64,000 bases of DNA from Lachnospiraceae bacterium oral taxon 500 (lineage in GTDB: Bacteria; Bacillota; Clostridia; Lachnospirales; Vallitaleaceae), in NCBI GenBank assembly GCA_002999035.1, contig CP027241.1, positions 1,739,001-1,803,000 on the forward strand, written 5' to 3'. The translations under genes and the position numbers were made by a program. Each line of letters opens with the position of its first letter. The stretch's first letter is position 1. The notes below the pieces were generated by a model, which was not told the origin of the DNA, did no database searches, and was given only the letters and a program-made list of their open reading frames with translations. Below are positions 8,125 through 17,233 of the stretch, piece after piece.

Positions 8125-10526
8125 TCGCTGCTCACTTCCTCCGGCTTTGTCGTCATGACCTTGTAGAGCTTTGTATATTTCGGGAAGTGATCTACAAATG
8201 GCAGGATCACATTTCCGTAAAAGAGAAGTCCTTCGCCGGATTCCGTATGGGTTACATATTTCATCTGCTGTGGAGAAATATTAAGCTGCTTTGCAAGGAT
8301 ATTTCTGTCGCTTACCGCCTGATTAAGCATCAAGACAAAGTCGCTGTTTTCAAAGATATTTTCCACTTCTCTGCTGGATAAAAGATCCTTTACATTTTGA
8401 GTAATCCCTGTGGGAATACCCGACCACTTCCTGAAACGCTTCCAGATTTCAACGCTGTATGCTGCGGTCTGTTCCTCACGGAGCAGAAGATGAAATTCGT
8501 CCATGTAGTAGCGGGTTGCTTTCTTTTTTGCTCTGTTTATGGTTACGCGGTTCCAAATCTGATCCTGCACGATTAACATTCCAAGCTTTTTTAGCTGCTT
8601 TCCAAGGCTCTTTATATCAAAGCAGACAAGGCGATTATTAAGCTCTACATTGGTTCTGTGATTAAACACATTAAGAGAGCCTGTTACATAAAGCTCAAGG
8701 GCTGCCGCAACTCTTGCAGCTTCCGGCTCCGGCTGTCTTAAAAGCTCCTCATAAAGATCCCCTAAAATAGGCATCCTTTCAGGCACGGGTTCTGCAAGAA
8801 ACTCCCTGTAAACCGTTCTTACTGCACGGTCGATGACCGTTTTTTCCACAGGTGCAAGTCCTTCCTTTCCTCCGACTACAAGCTCACAAAGGGAAAGGAT
8901 AAAGTCCGATTTTAGGGCAAGGGGGTTATCATCCTCGCTGTAATTTAAGTTTATATCCATCGGGTTGATATATTCTTTACTTGTTGGAGAAATGCGGATG
9001 ACCTGTCCTAAAAGGCTGTTTACCAAAGGGGCATACTCGGCTTCGGGATCGGATATATAGATGTCATCGTCCGTAATTAAAAAGGCGTTTGTAATTTCAC
9101 GCTTTGCCGCAAAGGATTTACCGGAACCGGGCGTTCCGAGTATCAGGCCGTTGGGGTTTTTAAGCTGCTTTCTGTCGCATAAAATCATGTTGTTTGAAAG
9201 AGCGTTAAGCCCATAATAGAGGGCTTCTCCGCCCTGAAAAAGCTCCTGCGTGATAAAGGGAATGAATACAGCGGTGCTTGAGGTAGTAAGCCCTCTTTGG
9301 ATTTCAATTTCATTTCTTCCAAGCGGAATACTTGACATCAGGCCTTCCTCCTGCTGAAAGTCAAGACGGGTTAAGGCACAGTTATATTTCTGTGCGATTC
9401 CTGCGGCGGCGAACACATCGTTATCCAGCTTTCTTTTACTATTCGCCATATTCACCACTAAAAAGGTAACAAGAAACATTCTTTCGTTTCTGCTCTGTAA
9501 ATCCTGCAACAGATTTTTCGCTTCGCCTCCGTAGGTGGCAAGGTCGGACGGGATAATATCCATGTCATAGCCGCTTCTGACGGCTTTTTTCTGCTCGTCA
9601 ATTTTCATCTTGTCAAGGTCGGTGATTTTTCTTTTAATCGTCTTAATTGCCTCCGCCTGATCGATGCTTTTGATATGCAGGTTTACGATCATTCCCGTTT
9701 CCAAATCCAAAAGGTCGGATAAAATGCGGTCGTTTAATTCCGGCGCCAAGATTTCAAGAAAGCTCACCGCGCCAAGCTTACTACCCATGCGAAAGGTTCT
9801 TCCTTCTCCGAAGTAAAAAGAGGACGGTGCGATAAAATCCTTTGTCGATAATCCCGACGGAACAAGATAGTCCCAAGAGAAGAAAAAAGGCTCTCCCTCC
9901 GGGTGAAAGATGCCGTGCATGGTTTTCAGCCTTTCATAGCCGTTCATGGAATGGGCACTTACACCAAGCACCTTAAAATTGTTTAACATATCCGTTTCAA
10001 TGCGGTTAAGCCTTGCCTTTGCCGCATTCATATTTTCCGCTTCCACGCTGAATGTTACGAATTTCAGCTTTACAAGACCGTTGTTTCCTTTGGAAAGCTG
10101 ATTAGAAAGCATTGTCTGATACTCGCTTCTTATGGACTGAAAACCATCCTCACGCATTGGAATTTCGATTGCGGCCTTTGCTTCTCCGCGGCTTCCCTGA
10201 TTGATAAAGGAAAGCTGCACATCCACAGAGGAATCAAAGTAGTTTAGAAAGTCGCACCAGTTTTCAAAGATAGCGGTTTTTTCATCCGCACCTGCAAGCT
10301 GATAATTGATGTCGGAAAAATAAATGCACTTGCTGTATCTGTTTTCTGTTACTCTGCATATCCCGTCCGGGTGCATGGAAAGATAGGGGATGCTCTCCTG
10401 CGAGGAAGAAGCCTTTTTATCCGGCTTTGCTTTTCGGATAAGCTCCGCAATCTGCTTTTTCTCACTTCTTGTCAGCTTTCTTTTATTTTTGACGCTGTTT
10501 TTTTCCTTTGTTTTGTCCTTTAACAA
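8121..10526 (-). CDS. virB4: VirB4-family conjugation ATPase
   Basis: This is the motor ATPase of the ICE type IV secretion system, about 801 residues. Walker A reads GTPGSGKSF near residue 463 and Walker B lies in YYMDEFHLLL near 676. The N-terminal half (INYQLAGADEK, FLNYFDSSVDVQLSF) is typical of the Gram-positive VirB4/TraE group. A frame open from a TTG at 10547 exists, but the AGGAGG ribosome site lies inside that extension. It is 9 bases before a TTG at 10526, which I take as the start. The gene overlaps prgI upstream by about 44 bases and the cytosine methylase downstream by 4. Confidence 0.93.
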   Translation of the reverse strand: MLKDKTKEKNSVKNKRKLTRSEKKQIAELIRKAKPDKKASSSQESIPYLSMHPDGICRVTENRYSKCIYFSDINYQLAGADEKTAIFENWCDFLNYFDSSVDVQLSFINQGSRGEAKAAIEIPMREDGFQSIRSEYQTMLSNQLSKGNNGLVKLKFVTFSVEAENMNAAKARLNRIETDMLNNFKVLGVSAHSMNGYERLKTMHGIFHPEGEPFFFSWDYLVPSGLSTKDFIAPSSFYFGEGRTFRMGSKLGAVSFLEILAPELNDRILSDLLDLETGMIVNLHIKSIDQAEAIKTIKRKITDLDKMKIDEQKKAVRSGYDMDIIPSDLATYGGEAKNLLQDLQSRNERMFLVTFLVVNMANSKRKLDNDVFAAAGIAQKYNCALTRLDFQQEEGLMSSIPLGRNEIEIQRGLTTSSTAVFIPFITQELFQGGEALYYGLNALSNNMILCDRKQLKNPNGLILGTPGSGKSFAAKREITNAFLITDDDIYISDPEAEYAPLVNSLLGQVIRISPTSKEYINPMDINLNYSEDDNPLALKSDFILSLCELVVGGKEGLAPVEKTVIDRAVRTVYREFLAEPVPERMPILGDLYEELLRQPEPEAARVAAALELYVTGSLNVFNHRTNVELNNRLVCFDIKSLGKQLKKLGMLIVQDQIWNRVTINRAKKKATRYYMDEFHLLLREEQTAAYSVEIWKRFRKWSGIPTGITQNVKDLLSSREVENIFENSDFVLMLNQAVSDRNILAKQLNISPQQMKYVTHTESGEGLLFYGNVILPFVDHFPKYTKLYKVMTTKPEEVSSE

Positions 10527-10878
10527 TATGAAATACCTCCTTTTCAAGTTCTCGCTGCCTTATGAGCAGGGCATAATAATTTCTCGTCCTGTAGGGACGC
10601 TCTTTCTTTCTGATAAACTTTGTCTGCACGATATGCTTTAGGACGACCTCAAGGGGCTGTCCGTGCTTTTCGTACATGGCAAAGAGAAAAAAGGGAAGCA
10701 TCACTAAAATCATGAAAAATGTCGCAAGGCTTGTTCCTGTGCTTCCCTTTAGGAGAAAGAAAACAGGCAGCCCTGCGATTAAGGCTGCCGTAAAGCAAAT
10801 GATCTGCCTTTTTGTAAGATTAAAGGCAACCTTTGTTTTGACCTTTGTTAAGTCCTTTGGTACGGGTACATATGCCAT
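10483..10878 (-). CDS. prgI: PrgI-family conjugation membrane protein
   Basis: The 131-residue protein starts MAYVPVPKDLTKVKTKVAFN, the usual opening of PrgI proteins in Gram-positive conjugation systems. Two membrane helices follow (IICFTAALIAGLPVFFLL and FFMILVMLPFFLFAMY), then a basic tail. PrgI pairs with VirB4 at the inner face of the mating channel and sits directly upstream of virB4, as here. A clear AGGAGG-type site precedes the ATG. Confidence 0.88.
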   Translation of the reverse strand: MAYVPVPKDLTKVKTKVAFNLTKRQIICFTAALIAGLPVFFLLKGSTGTSLATFFMILVMLPFFLFAMYEKHGQPLEVVLKHIVQTKFIRKKERPYRTRNYYALLIRQRELEKEVFHIVKGQNKGKKQRQK

Positions 10879-10894
10879 AAAAACCTCCTTTCCG

Positions 10895-11431
10895 TTAAAG
10901 CGTAATACTGCTTTTTACTTCGTTTCCCCATACATCCCAGCCGGGACTTTCTTTTCTTGCAAAAAGCTCTATTTTAGGAAGATCTCCCATAAGGGCAACT
11001 ATGTTTTCCCTTGCTTTCTCCGGCTTTTTGCTGTGTGCTTCAATGGGGCTTACGATAAGCTGATGAACATTTTTCGCCTGCCTTTTGGGATGACCTTTTG
11101 TTGCAAGAAGGCAGATTTCCGCATTTCCTCTTGTCCAAAAGCCAAGCCCGTAAAACCATGTTTTCGCTTTTTTATTTGTTTTTAGCCATACGAAAGCAAC
11201 CGTCTTATACTGAAAGCCCCATGCTTTGATTAGCTGCAGGGCTTCTTTCAGCTGCGGGAAAGTCGCCCATAAAAAAAGTGCGCAGTCCTTTTCCGCGATT
11301 TCAGAAACAGGAAGTGCACAAAGCTTTTCTATGCTCATGGTTTTGTAGTGATTTTCCGCCGCACCTTGTACCTTGCTTCGTTCGTACTTCCACGGCGGAT
11401 CGGCATAGATAATATTATATTTTTTACTGAT
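10895..11431 (-). CDS. MT-A70-family adenine methyltransferase with apparent ATC start
   Basis: The first ATG at 11338 gives only 147 residues and has no ribosome site. The same frame extends upstream and encodes KKYNIIYADPPWKYERS, which holds the DPPW catalytic motif of MT-A70 methylases. No ATG, GTG or TTG occurs in that extension before the TAA that opens the frame. An AGGAGG site does lie 10 bases before an ATC at 11431, followed by the codons for SKKYNIIYADPPW. I take this as a probable AUC start, giving about 178 residues. Downstream motifs ALFLWATF, GFWTRGNAEICLLATKG and SPGWDVWGNE are normal. It probably methylates adenine in DNA as an ICE protection function. Confidence 0.75.
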   Translation of the reverse strand: MSKKYNIIYADPPWKYERSKVQGAAENHYKTMSIEKLCALPVSEIAEKDCALFLWATFPQLKEALQLIKAWGFQYKTVAFVWLKTNKKAKTWFYGLGFWTRGNAEICLLATKGHPKRQAKNVHQLIVSPIEAHSKKPEKARENIVALMGDLPKIELFARKESPGWDVWGNEVKSSITL

Positions 11432-11458
11432 TGTTCTGATCCCTCCTTTACATTAGGG

Positions 11459-12328
11459 CTAATGTGCCCCGAAAATTGATTTTGAAATAGCACTTGATTT
11501 TAAGAGCATAAAGCAAAGCAGCACGGTATATGCCGCAAGAGAAAATATCGCGGTATGCAGGTTGTCCGATACGGTCATAGCCTTTACCAAGACAGCATAT
11601 ATTCCGACGCATACCATGATTAAAAAGCCCTGAAAACCGAGTGCGAATAAGCTTTTCAGATAGTTGTTTCCGATCTGTCCCCATTCTTTATTTGTCATAG
11701 TGGCAAATGGAATCGGGGCGACGGAGCAGACTAAATAGATCTCTATCATTCTGCCGTAGATGACAACGGTAATAAAAACGGACATGATTTTCATAGAAAT
11801 GCTCACAAGTCCGGTTTCTATGGAAAGCCGTAAAAGCTCCGGTATTTCCATGTCCTTCAGCTTTCCTTGTAGTGCGGTAAGAGAGGATGCCACATCAATG
11901 CTTGTGTCCGAGCTGATAACGCCGGATGCGCCCGATACAACGTGCTGCGCCACATCGAATACCGCCATGGTAATATCAAAGGTATGGGTAACGATAAATA
12001 CCGCTACCCACGCCTTGAAAAACCACTTAAAAAACATAAAGGTGTCCAACTCGTGCAGATTATTTTTATCAATAATCATGCTGATCAGCTCGTAGCAAAG
12101 AACATAGGTAATGACAAGCCCCGCAATGGGGACGATCACATTTTCCGACAAGGTTTTTATCATGGAAAATACGCTGCCGTTCCAGCCCTGCGGGGTCTTG
12201 CCTACCTCTGCCGCTATGGTTCCTACCTTTTCGTTGACATCTCCGAACAGAGCTTCAAGATTTCCCTGAATGGATCCAATTAAAATTTCCTTGATCCATT
12301 CATTGATTGCATCAAGTATGCTCTGCAC
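11459..12328 (-). CDS. VirB6/TrbL-like conjugation channel protein
   Basis: This 289-residue polytopic membrane protein begins MQSILDAINEWIKEILIGSI and has about six hydrophobic segments, among them VIVPIAGLVITYVLCYELIS and GFQGFLIMVCVGIYAVLVKA. It fits the CD1112-like VirB6/TrbL family of Tn1549-type elements, which forms the inner-membrane part of the channel. Translation starts at a GTG (12328) behind AGGAGGTAAAAG. The Maff2-like gene lies just upstream and the MT-A70 gene just downstream. Confidence 0.85.
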   Translation of the reverse strand: MQSILDAINEWIKEILIGSIQGNLEALFGDVNEKVGTIAAEVGKTPQGWNGSVFSMIKTLSENVIVPIAGLVITYVLCYELISMIIDKNNLHELDTFMFFKWFFKAWVAVFIVTHTFDITMAVFDVAQHVVSGASGVISSDTSIDVASSLTALQGKLKDMEIPELLRLSIETGLVSISMKIMSVFITVVIYGRMIEIYLVCSVAPIPFATMTNKEWGQIGNNYLKSLFALGFQGFLIMVCVGIYAVLVKAMTVSDNLHTAIFSLAAYTVLLCFMLLKSSAISKSIFGAH

Positions 12329-12339
12329 CTTTTACCTCC

Positions 12340-12440
12340 TTATCCGAACAGTCCGCGAAGAAGCGGAACAAGGGTTGTACCGATAAGGGCAACGCCTCCT
12401 CCTGCCATAAGCTGCTTGATTCCCTGTGATTTAGCGCCCG
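12340..12440 (-). CDS. Maff2-like small membrane protein, 3' exon
   Basis: This is the second exon of a small protein interrupted by a group II intron. It encodes GAKSQGIKQLMAGGG followed by a short membrane helix and ends LRGLFG and a stop at 12340. Joined to the exon at 15190-15304 the frame is restored exactly, with GNDN followed by PGAKSQG. The joined product is about 71 residues with two hydrophobic segments, typical of Maff2-family proteins next to VirB6 in Tn1549-like ICEs. Expression needs splicing of the 2749-base intron. Confidence 0.8.
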
Positions 12441-12488
12441 ATAGTGATAGGTAATCCTTTGATTTTATCTCCGGATTTTCCCCCACTT

Positions 12489-12525
12489 CACACCGTGCAT
12501 GCGACTTTCACCGCACACGGCGTTC
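12489..12525 (-). ncRNA. Group II intron domain V
   Basis: The minus strand shows a hairpin of the domain V type, with GTGTGCGGTGAAAGTCGC as its loop side and GCACGGTGTG closing it. Domain V is the catalytic core of group II introns. It lies 48 bases from the 3' splice site, leaving room for domain VI. Confidence 0.8.
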
Positions 12526-12590
12526 CATCACAAGAAAGATTTTCACGTTTTAACTAAGACTTACACACTTCGTAACAAATTATTTTTTCT

Positions 12591-14459
12591 CTAAATTAGT
12601 GGCAATTCTGCCATTTTTCTAAGCTTATTACATTTCTCAATCTGCTTGACTGTTAACCCAAGCTCTTTTATATATTTTTGGATTGTATCTTCTTTTGTTG
12701 CATGGATGAGTATATGAACTGCTTCCGTAACAAGAATTAAGTTGCTGTAACTGTCTGTACCGCCTTGTTCAAGCGGTATCTTGTGATGGCAATGTATATC
12801 GTTTGGTATAAGTTTTACACCTGTTACTCCACATCTGCCATATTGAGCTGCAAAGAGCGAGATTCTGTTGTCTGCAAACTCTATACTTTTATCAAGCACA
12901 GGGTGTTTCATCAGCCAGACAAGTGTATCTACATCAATTTGTAGATTTTTATGAATGAAAGCTCTGCCCTTTACAGTGTATTTATTTACAACCTTTTTCT
13001 TGTGTTTTGCGTCCTTTGTCCTTATATATCCCACCGGAATTAACGGATATCCATTAAGGAAGCGAAGCTGTTTACTTTTTCCATATTTTTCTTTGACAAA
13101 TCCTTTGTTTAGTGTTCCACTGGTTTTAATATCAAGTCTGTTGTTCATCTGCTTTTTAATGTGAAAGGCTATTTTAGTAAAGTCCAAACTCACGTTTGTT
13201 GCTATTTGGTAATAATTATGCAAGCCTGAAACAGTGGCATTATACTTAGCTATTGCTTTGTACTGCTCCTTTTCATTTGCAGGTCTTTTTATATCCGCAA
13301 CACATTTAGAAATATTTTCTTTTGCCTTTTTCAGTGCCTTATCACTTATATGCGACTGTACAACAAACTTTTTGCCTTTTGGTTTAACCTTAAGCTTGAA
13401 GCCTAAGAACTCCGAGTACCTTTGTTTTAGATTTGTTATTTTAGATTTTTCTTCACTTACATTTAGTTTTAATCTGTCTTGCAACCATTTTGTAACTGCC
13501 TGATAGGTTCTTTTTGCATCGTAGTAATTACGGCAAAATATCTTGAAATCATCGGCATACCTTACAATGTATATTTCTTTCAGGTTGCTTGTTCTTAAAG
13601 CTCTGTAGGTATGGCTTTTTATCTCTGTTCCTTGACTGTTCGTTCTCTGTTTATATGGATAATGAGTGGGCATTGTCAGCCACTGGGAGGACACCCACCA
13701 ATCTAATTCGTTCAAGACTACATTAGATAGTAGCGGTGATAATATTCCGCCTTGTGGTGTTCCCCTTGTTGGTGTAATTACCTCTTTATCGGGCATAACA
13801 ATATCTGCTTTCAGCATTTCCTTAATGATACAAAGTAACTTTTTGTCTTGGATTCCCAAATTCCAAAGCTGCCTTATGAGCTTTGCATGATATACATTAT
13901 CGAAAAATCCTTGTATATCAATATCAACCACATAATGTAAGTGCTGTATCTGCATTAGTCTTGCACATTCTGCGATTGCATGTTCCGTACTCCTGTTAGG
14001 TCGAAACCCATAGGAGCTGTCATGAAACTTGGCTTCACATATCGGCTCCAATATTTGCAAGATACATTGTTGTACAATTCTGTCTACAATAGTCGGTATT
14101 CCTAAAGGTCTTATTTTCCCATTAGGCTTTAGTATCTCCACTCTCTTTACAGGGCGTGATTTATACCAATGAAACTGTTTTTGTATGAGAGAAATGTATT
14201 CTTCTTCATTTAGCCTTGATAGATGTTTTATTGTTCTGCCATCTACTCCGGCTGTATGACTGCCTTTGTTCCCTTTGATACTGCGATAGGCAAGTTTTAT
14301 ATTTTCTCTTGAAGTTATCAACTCCATTAAATTTGAAAATATTTTATTCTTACTACTATCTTCATATAAATCATCAAGGACTTTTTGCAAGTCATAGTAT
14401 TCCGTATAACGGATTTTGCTTTGTTTCAGTGTTTGTTTCGAAGTGGACACAGTCACCAT
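12591..14459 (-). CDS. ltrA: Group II intron reverse transcriptase/maturase with HNH domain
   Basis: The 622-residue intron-encoded protein has RT motifs in order (GRIRPLGIPT-type sequence KIRPLGIPTIVDRI, YGFRPNRSTEHAI, GTPQGGILSPLLSN, and the catalytic IVRYADDFKIF), a maturase region, and a C-terminal HNH endonuclease (CGVTGVKLIP, HCHHKIPLEQGGTD, NLILVTEAVH). It should assist splicing and copy the intron into new DNA sites. The AAAGGAG site ends directly at the ATG of 14459, so the GTG at 14450, 9 bases away, may be the real start. No internal lesion is seen, so the intron may still be mobile. Confidence 0.95.
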   Translation of the reverse strand: MVTVSTSKQTLKQSKIRYTEYYDLQKVLDDLYEDSSKNKIFSNLMELITSRENIKLAYRSIKGNKGSHTAGVDGRTIKHLSRLNEEEYISLIQKQFHWYKSRPVKRVEILKPNGKIRPLGIPTIVDRIVQQCILQILEPICEAKFHDSSYGFRPNRSTEHAIAECARLMQIQHLHYVVDIDIQGFFDNVYHAKLIRQLWNLGIQDKKLLCIIKEMLKADIVMPDKEVITPTRGTPQGGILSPLLSNVVLNELDWWVSSQWLTMPTHYPYKQRTNSQGTEIKSHTYRALRTSNLKEIYIVRYADDFKIFCRNYYDAKRTYQAVTKWLQDRLKLNVSEEKSKITNLKQRYSEFLGFKLKVKPKGKKFVVQSHISDKALKKAKENISKCVADIKRPANEKEQYKAIAKYNATVSGLHNYYQIATNVSLDFTKIAFHIKKQMNNRLDIKTSGTLNKGFVKEKYGKSKQLRFLNGYPLIPVGYIRTKDAKHKKKVVNKYTVKGRAFIHKNLQIDVDTLVWLMKHPVLDKSIEFADNRISLFAAQYGRCGVTGVKLIPNDIHCHHKIPLEQGGTDSYSNLILVTEAVHILIHATKEDTIQKYIKELGLTVKQIEKCNKLRKMAELPLI

Positions 14460-15189
14460 CTCCTTTCGGATTTGATTTTCTTTGTCATACTCGAAGCTGT
14501 GTTTGTCTTAATTTCAGTTCTTGTACTTTCCTGTGACTGGTGGCTATCCCTCCACGAACTTATTATTTTCGCTTCATAGGTACTGTGCCACCGCTTTCAC
14601 CAAAATAAAGAACGGTTATATGCCGTTTTTACAGTCATTTTCCCATTCAACACTTCATTAGCATTAGACTGCTTCCATGTTCCTGGCTTACCACGTTCCG
14701 ACAATCTTATCTTTGAATACGTTTAGGGTCTTCCTCTAAGCCTGTGTTTAGCTTTCGCCATATCGCCTGTAACGATATATGGATTTTCATAACAACCATT
14801 CTTACTCATCCACAAACACCCCATCTTTGATGGGAATTGCCGTTAGGCAAATTCAAACGTTTAGACTTGTACATTCGGAAGTACGTCAGTGCTTTGGTAT
14901 ACACATTCTCACCATGCGTATTCGACACCCGACATATAGGTAGCACCGTCCACCTCTGAACAGCTTTCGTGTCTGATATGAAATATCAGTCTTACGGCTA
15001 CTCTCTGCCGACTTCACCGAGCTTTTGACAATGAAATAGTCTAATATTCATTGCCAATCGGAGTATCAGTGTAGGCATTTCAGGGCGTTACCCCATCATT
15101 CTACCTATCAGATTGTCAGTTCTCCTAAGTTTTGAACTTTATGTCCTTTGACTTAGTGCATAAGCTTTTCACCTATGAACGTGTCGCAC

Positions 15190-15304
15190 GGTTATCGTTC
15201 CCATATCCTTCCAAAAGGTTTACAATGCCCCAGATTCCAAGGCCTGCGCCAAGTGCGATAACAAGTGTCTGTAATACTCCGACTGCTGAATTAAAAAATC
15301 CCAT
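15190..15304 (-). CDS. Maff2-like small membrane protein, 5' exon
   Basis: The ATG at 15304, behind AAAGGATG, opens MGFFNSAVGVLQTLVIALGA and continues through LGIWGIVNLLEGYGNDN to the intron border at 15190. Without splicing the frame would run a few codons into the intron and stop. The sequence and its place between the VirD4/TraG and VirB6 genes mark it as Maff2-like, a short ICE membrane protein of unknown task in transfer. Confidence 0.8.
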
Positions 15305-15361
15305 AGATTCATCCTTTCTGCCGATACCTCGGCTAAACATAATTTTTGCTGTTTCCCTCAT

Positions 15362-15384
15362 AAAAAAACCGCCGGATTCGGCGG
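15362..15384 (-). terminator. Terminator between traG and the Maff2-like gene
   Basis: On the minus strand CCGCCG-AATC-CGGCGG is followed by seven T. It lies after the VirD4/TraG stop (15458) and before the Maff2-like start, splitting the transfer operon. Downstream genes then need read-through or their own promoter. Confidence 0.8.
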
Positions 15385-15457
15385 ATAAGCATTCAGGCAT
15401 CAGGTGCCCGCGCTCTATATACTGCTGTCTTATATATCAAGCTTTTTCCTCCTTCTT

Positions 15458-17233
15458 TTATTCTTCCGTTAATTTTTCCGCATCGATTTCATAGTAGTCA
15501 AAGACTTCATTTTGCCTTACGATAGCGGGGCGGCGTTTTATATATCTTTCCGCATCAAAAGAGTTTTTCTTGTCATAGTCGGAAAGATATTTGTAATTTG
15601 GGTGAGCTGTAATATCGTACTTATCCGAAAAGAACGGTCTTACGCCTCTTATTTGCAGGATGCATTTTCCTCCGTCCATTACCGCAATCTCATCCTGTGT
15701 CATAAGCTCTTTACCGAGCTTTTGGTAGTTCAGCCCGTGAGATAATTCCCGACCTCTTGTTTCAGAGGTGTTAAAGCTGTCGATGGTTTCCTTACCGAGT
15801 ATTTCAGATACGTCCTTTAGTGTTGTTTTTTCCTTTCCTCCAAGAAAGAGGAAGCTGTCGCAATTTCCTGTGATGGTGTCCGCATTTTCCTTATAGATTG
15901 CTTTAAGCTGGGACTGGGACTGCAAAATAATAGAAGCCGATATTTCACGGCTTCTAATGGTGGCAATCAGTTTTTCAAACTTTGGAATCTGCCCGATATT
16001 CGCAAATTCATCAAGTAGGCAGCGTACATGAACAGGCAGCCTTCCGCCGTACACATCGTCCGCCTTATCGCAGAGAAGATTAAAAAGCTGAGTGTAAAGA
16101 ATACTTACAACAAAGTTAAAAGTATCATCGGTATCGCTTATGATAACAAAGAGGGCTGTTTTTCGATCCCCTATGGTATCAAGCTCCATTTCGTCCTTTT
16201 CAAGAAGCTCCCTAAGCTCTCGGATGTCAAAGGGGGCAAGACGGGCGCCGCAGGAAATTAATATTGAGGATCTTGTTTTTCCGGCAGAAAGAAGAAACTT
16301 CTTATACTGCCTTACCGCAAAATGCTCCGGGTCTTTTTCCTCCAATCTCTGAAACATAAGGTCAACAGGGCTTTGAAACTCCGGATCGTCCTCCCTTGCT
16401 TCCGATGCGTTTATCATTTCAAGAAGCGTGGTGAAATTCTTTTCTTCCTCCGGCGCTTCATAGAAGATATATCCGATCAGGGCAGAGTAGAAAAGGCGTT
16501 CTGATTTCGTCCAGAAGTCCTCAGCGGCTTTTTCACCGTCGCCTTTGGTGTTCATGATGATTGTGTTTACCAGCTTCAAAATGTCCTTTTCACTGCGAAG
16601 ATATGCAAAGGGATTGTACCGCATGGATTTTTTGAAATTGATGGTATTAAGTACCTTTATCTTATATCCACCTCGCTGCAGGAGCTTCCCGCAGGAGAGA
16701 AGCAGCTCGCCTTTGGGGTCGGTAACCACATAGGAGCTGTGCATCTGCATCAATGACGGCTTTACAAAAAATCTCGTCTTTCCGCTACCGGAGCCTCCGA
16801 CCACAAGAATGTTTTTGTTTCTTGCGTATTTGGGATTTTTCGGACGGCTATTCATGGTAATGCACTCCGTTTTGGTAAGAGGAATGTTGTTCCTAAATAC
16901 CGGATCAATATATGGTTTTATGTCTTTTTTATTTCCAAAACGGGCTGATCCGTACTCTGTACCTTTCCTGTATTTTTTTGCATTTTTTCCTTTCACATAG
17001 ACAGCAAAACGAATGAGTGCAGCCGCTATAACTCCGATAAAAAGATCGGATAAGTGAAAGCTGATAAGGGGAGAAGAAAAGGCTTCTGTAAGTCCTTCAG
17101 GAAAATGGAGAAGCTTTATTCCCATATCTATTCCGTATGATAGACGAAAGCCTTGTGCTATCTTGTCAAAGAGATAGACAAAGAACAGATAAGGCAGATG
17201 CAGTAAAATTTGTTTCTTTGTTTCTTCCGTCAT
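15458..17233 (-). CDS. VirD4/TraG-family conjugation coupling protein
   Basis: This 591-residue ATPase should link the relaxase-DNA complex to the type IV channel. Membrane helices occupy the first 80 residues or so. Walker A reads VVGGSGSGKTRFFVKP near residue 145, and the Walker B region is CLLDEFANIGQIP near 407, followed by ASIILQSQSQL. The length and motifs are those of Tn1549-type TraG. The start overlaps the pcfB stop by 4 bases, so the two are translationally coupled. Confidence 0.95.
   Translation of the reverse strand: MTEETKKQILLHLPYLFFVYLFDKIAQGFRLSYGIDMGIKLLHFPEGLTEAFSSPLISFHLSDLFIGVIAAALIRFAVYVKGKNAKKYRKGTEYGSARFGNKKDIKPYIDPVFRNNIPLTKTECITMNSRPKNPKYARNKNILVVGGSGSGKTRFFVKPSLMQMHSSYVVTDPKGELLLSCGKLLQRGGYKIKVLNTINFKKSMRYNPFAYLRSEKDILKLVNTIIMNTKGDGEKAAEDFWTKSERLFYSALIGYIFYEAPEEEKNFTTLLEMINASEAREDDPEFQSPVDLMFQRLEEKDPEHFAVRQYKKFLLSAGKTRSSILISCGARLAPFDIRELRELLEKDEMELDTIGDRKTALFVIISDTDDTFNFVVSILYTQLFNLLCDKADDVYGGRLPVHVRCLLDEFANIGQIPKFEKLIATIRSREISASIILQSQSQLKAIYKENADTITGNCDSFLFLGGKEKTTLKDVSEILGKETIDSFNTSETRGRELSHGLNYQKLGKELMTQDEIAVMDGGKCILQIRGVRPFFSDKYDITAHPNYKYLSDYDKKNSFDAERYIKRRPAIVRQNEVFDYYEIDAEKLTEE

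Larger units (their letters stand above)
12441..15189 (-). mobile_element. Group II intron in the Maff2-like gene
   Basis: The intron runs 5' to 3' on the minus strand, in the sense orientation of its host gene. The 5' end is GTGCGACAC (first base 15189), the canonical GUGYG start, and the 3' end is CACTAT (last base 12441), fitting the AY rule. Domain V is visible at about 12489-12525. The domain IV ORF is the reverse transcriptase at 12591-14459. The 730 bases from 14460 to 15189 hold no gene and correspond to domains I to III. Exact removal restores the flanking small-protein frame, so the ends are well defined. Confidence 0.93.

Noticed and set aside
15173-15400. Longer start at 15400 for the Maff2-like gene and its 75-residue reading
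   Set aside because: The extension crosses the terminator at 15362-15384 and the 3' end reads into the intron. The ATG at 15304 has a ribosome site.
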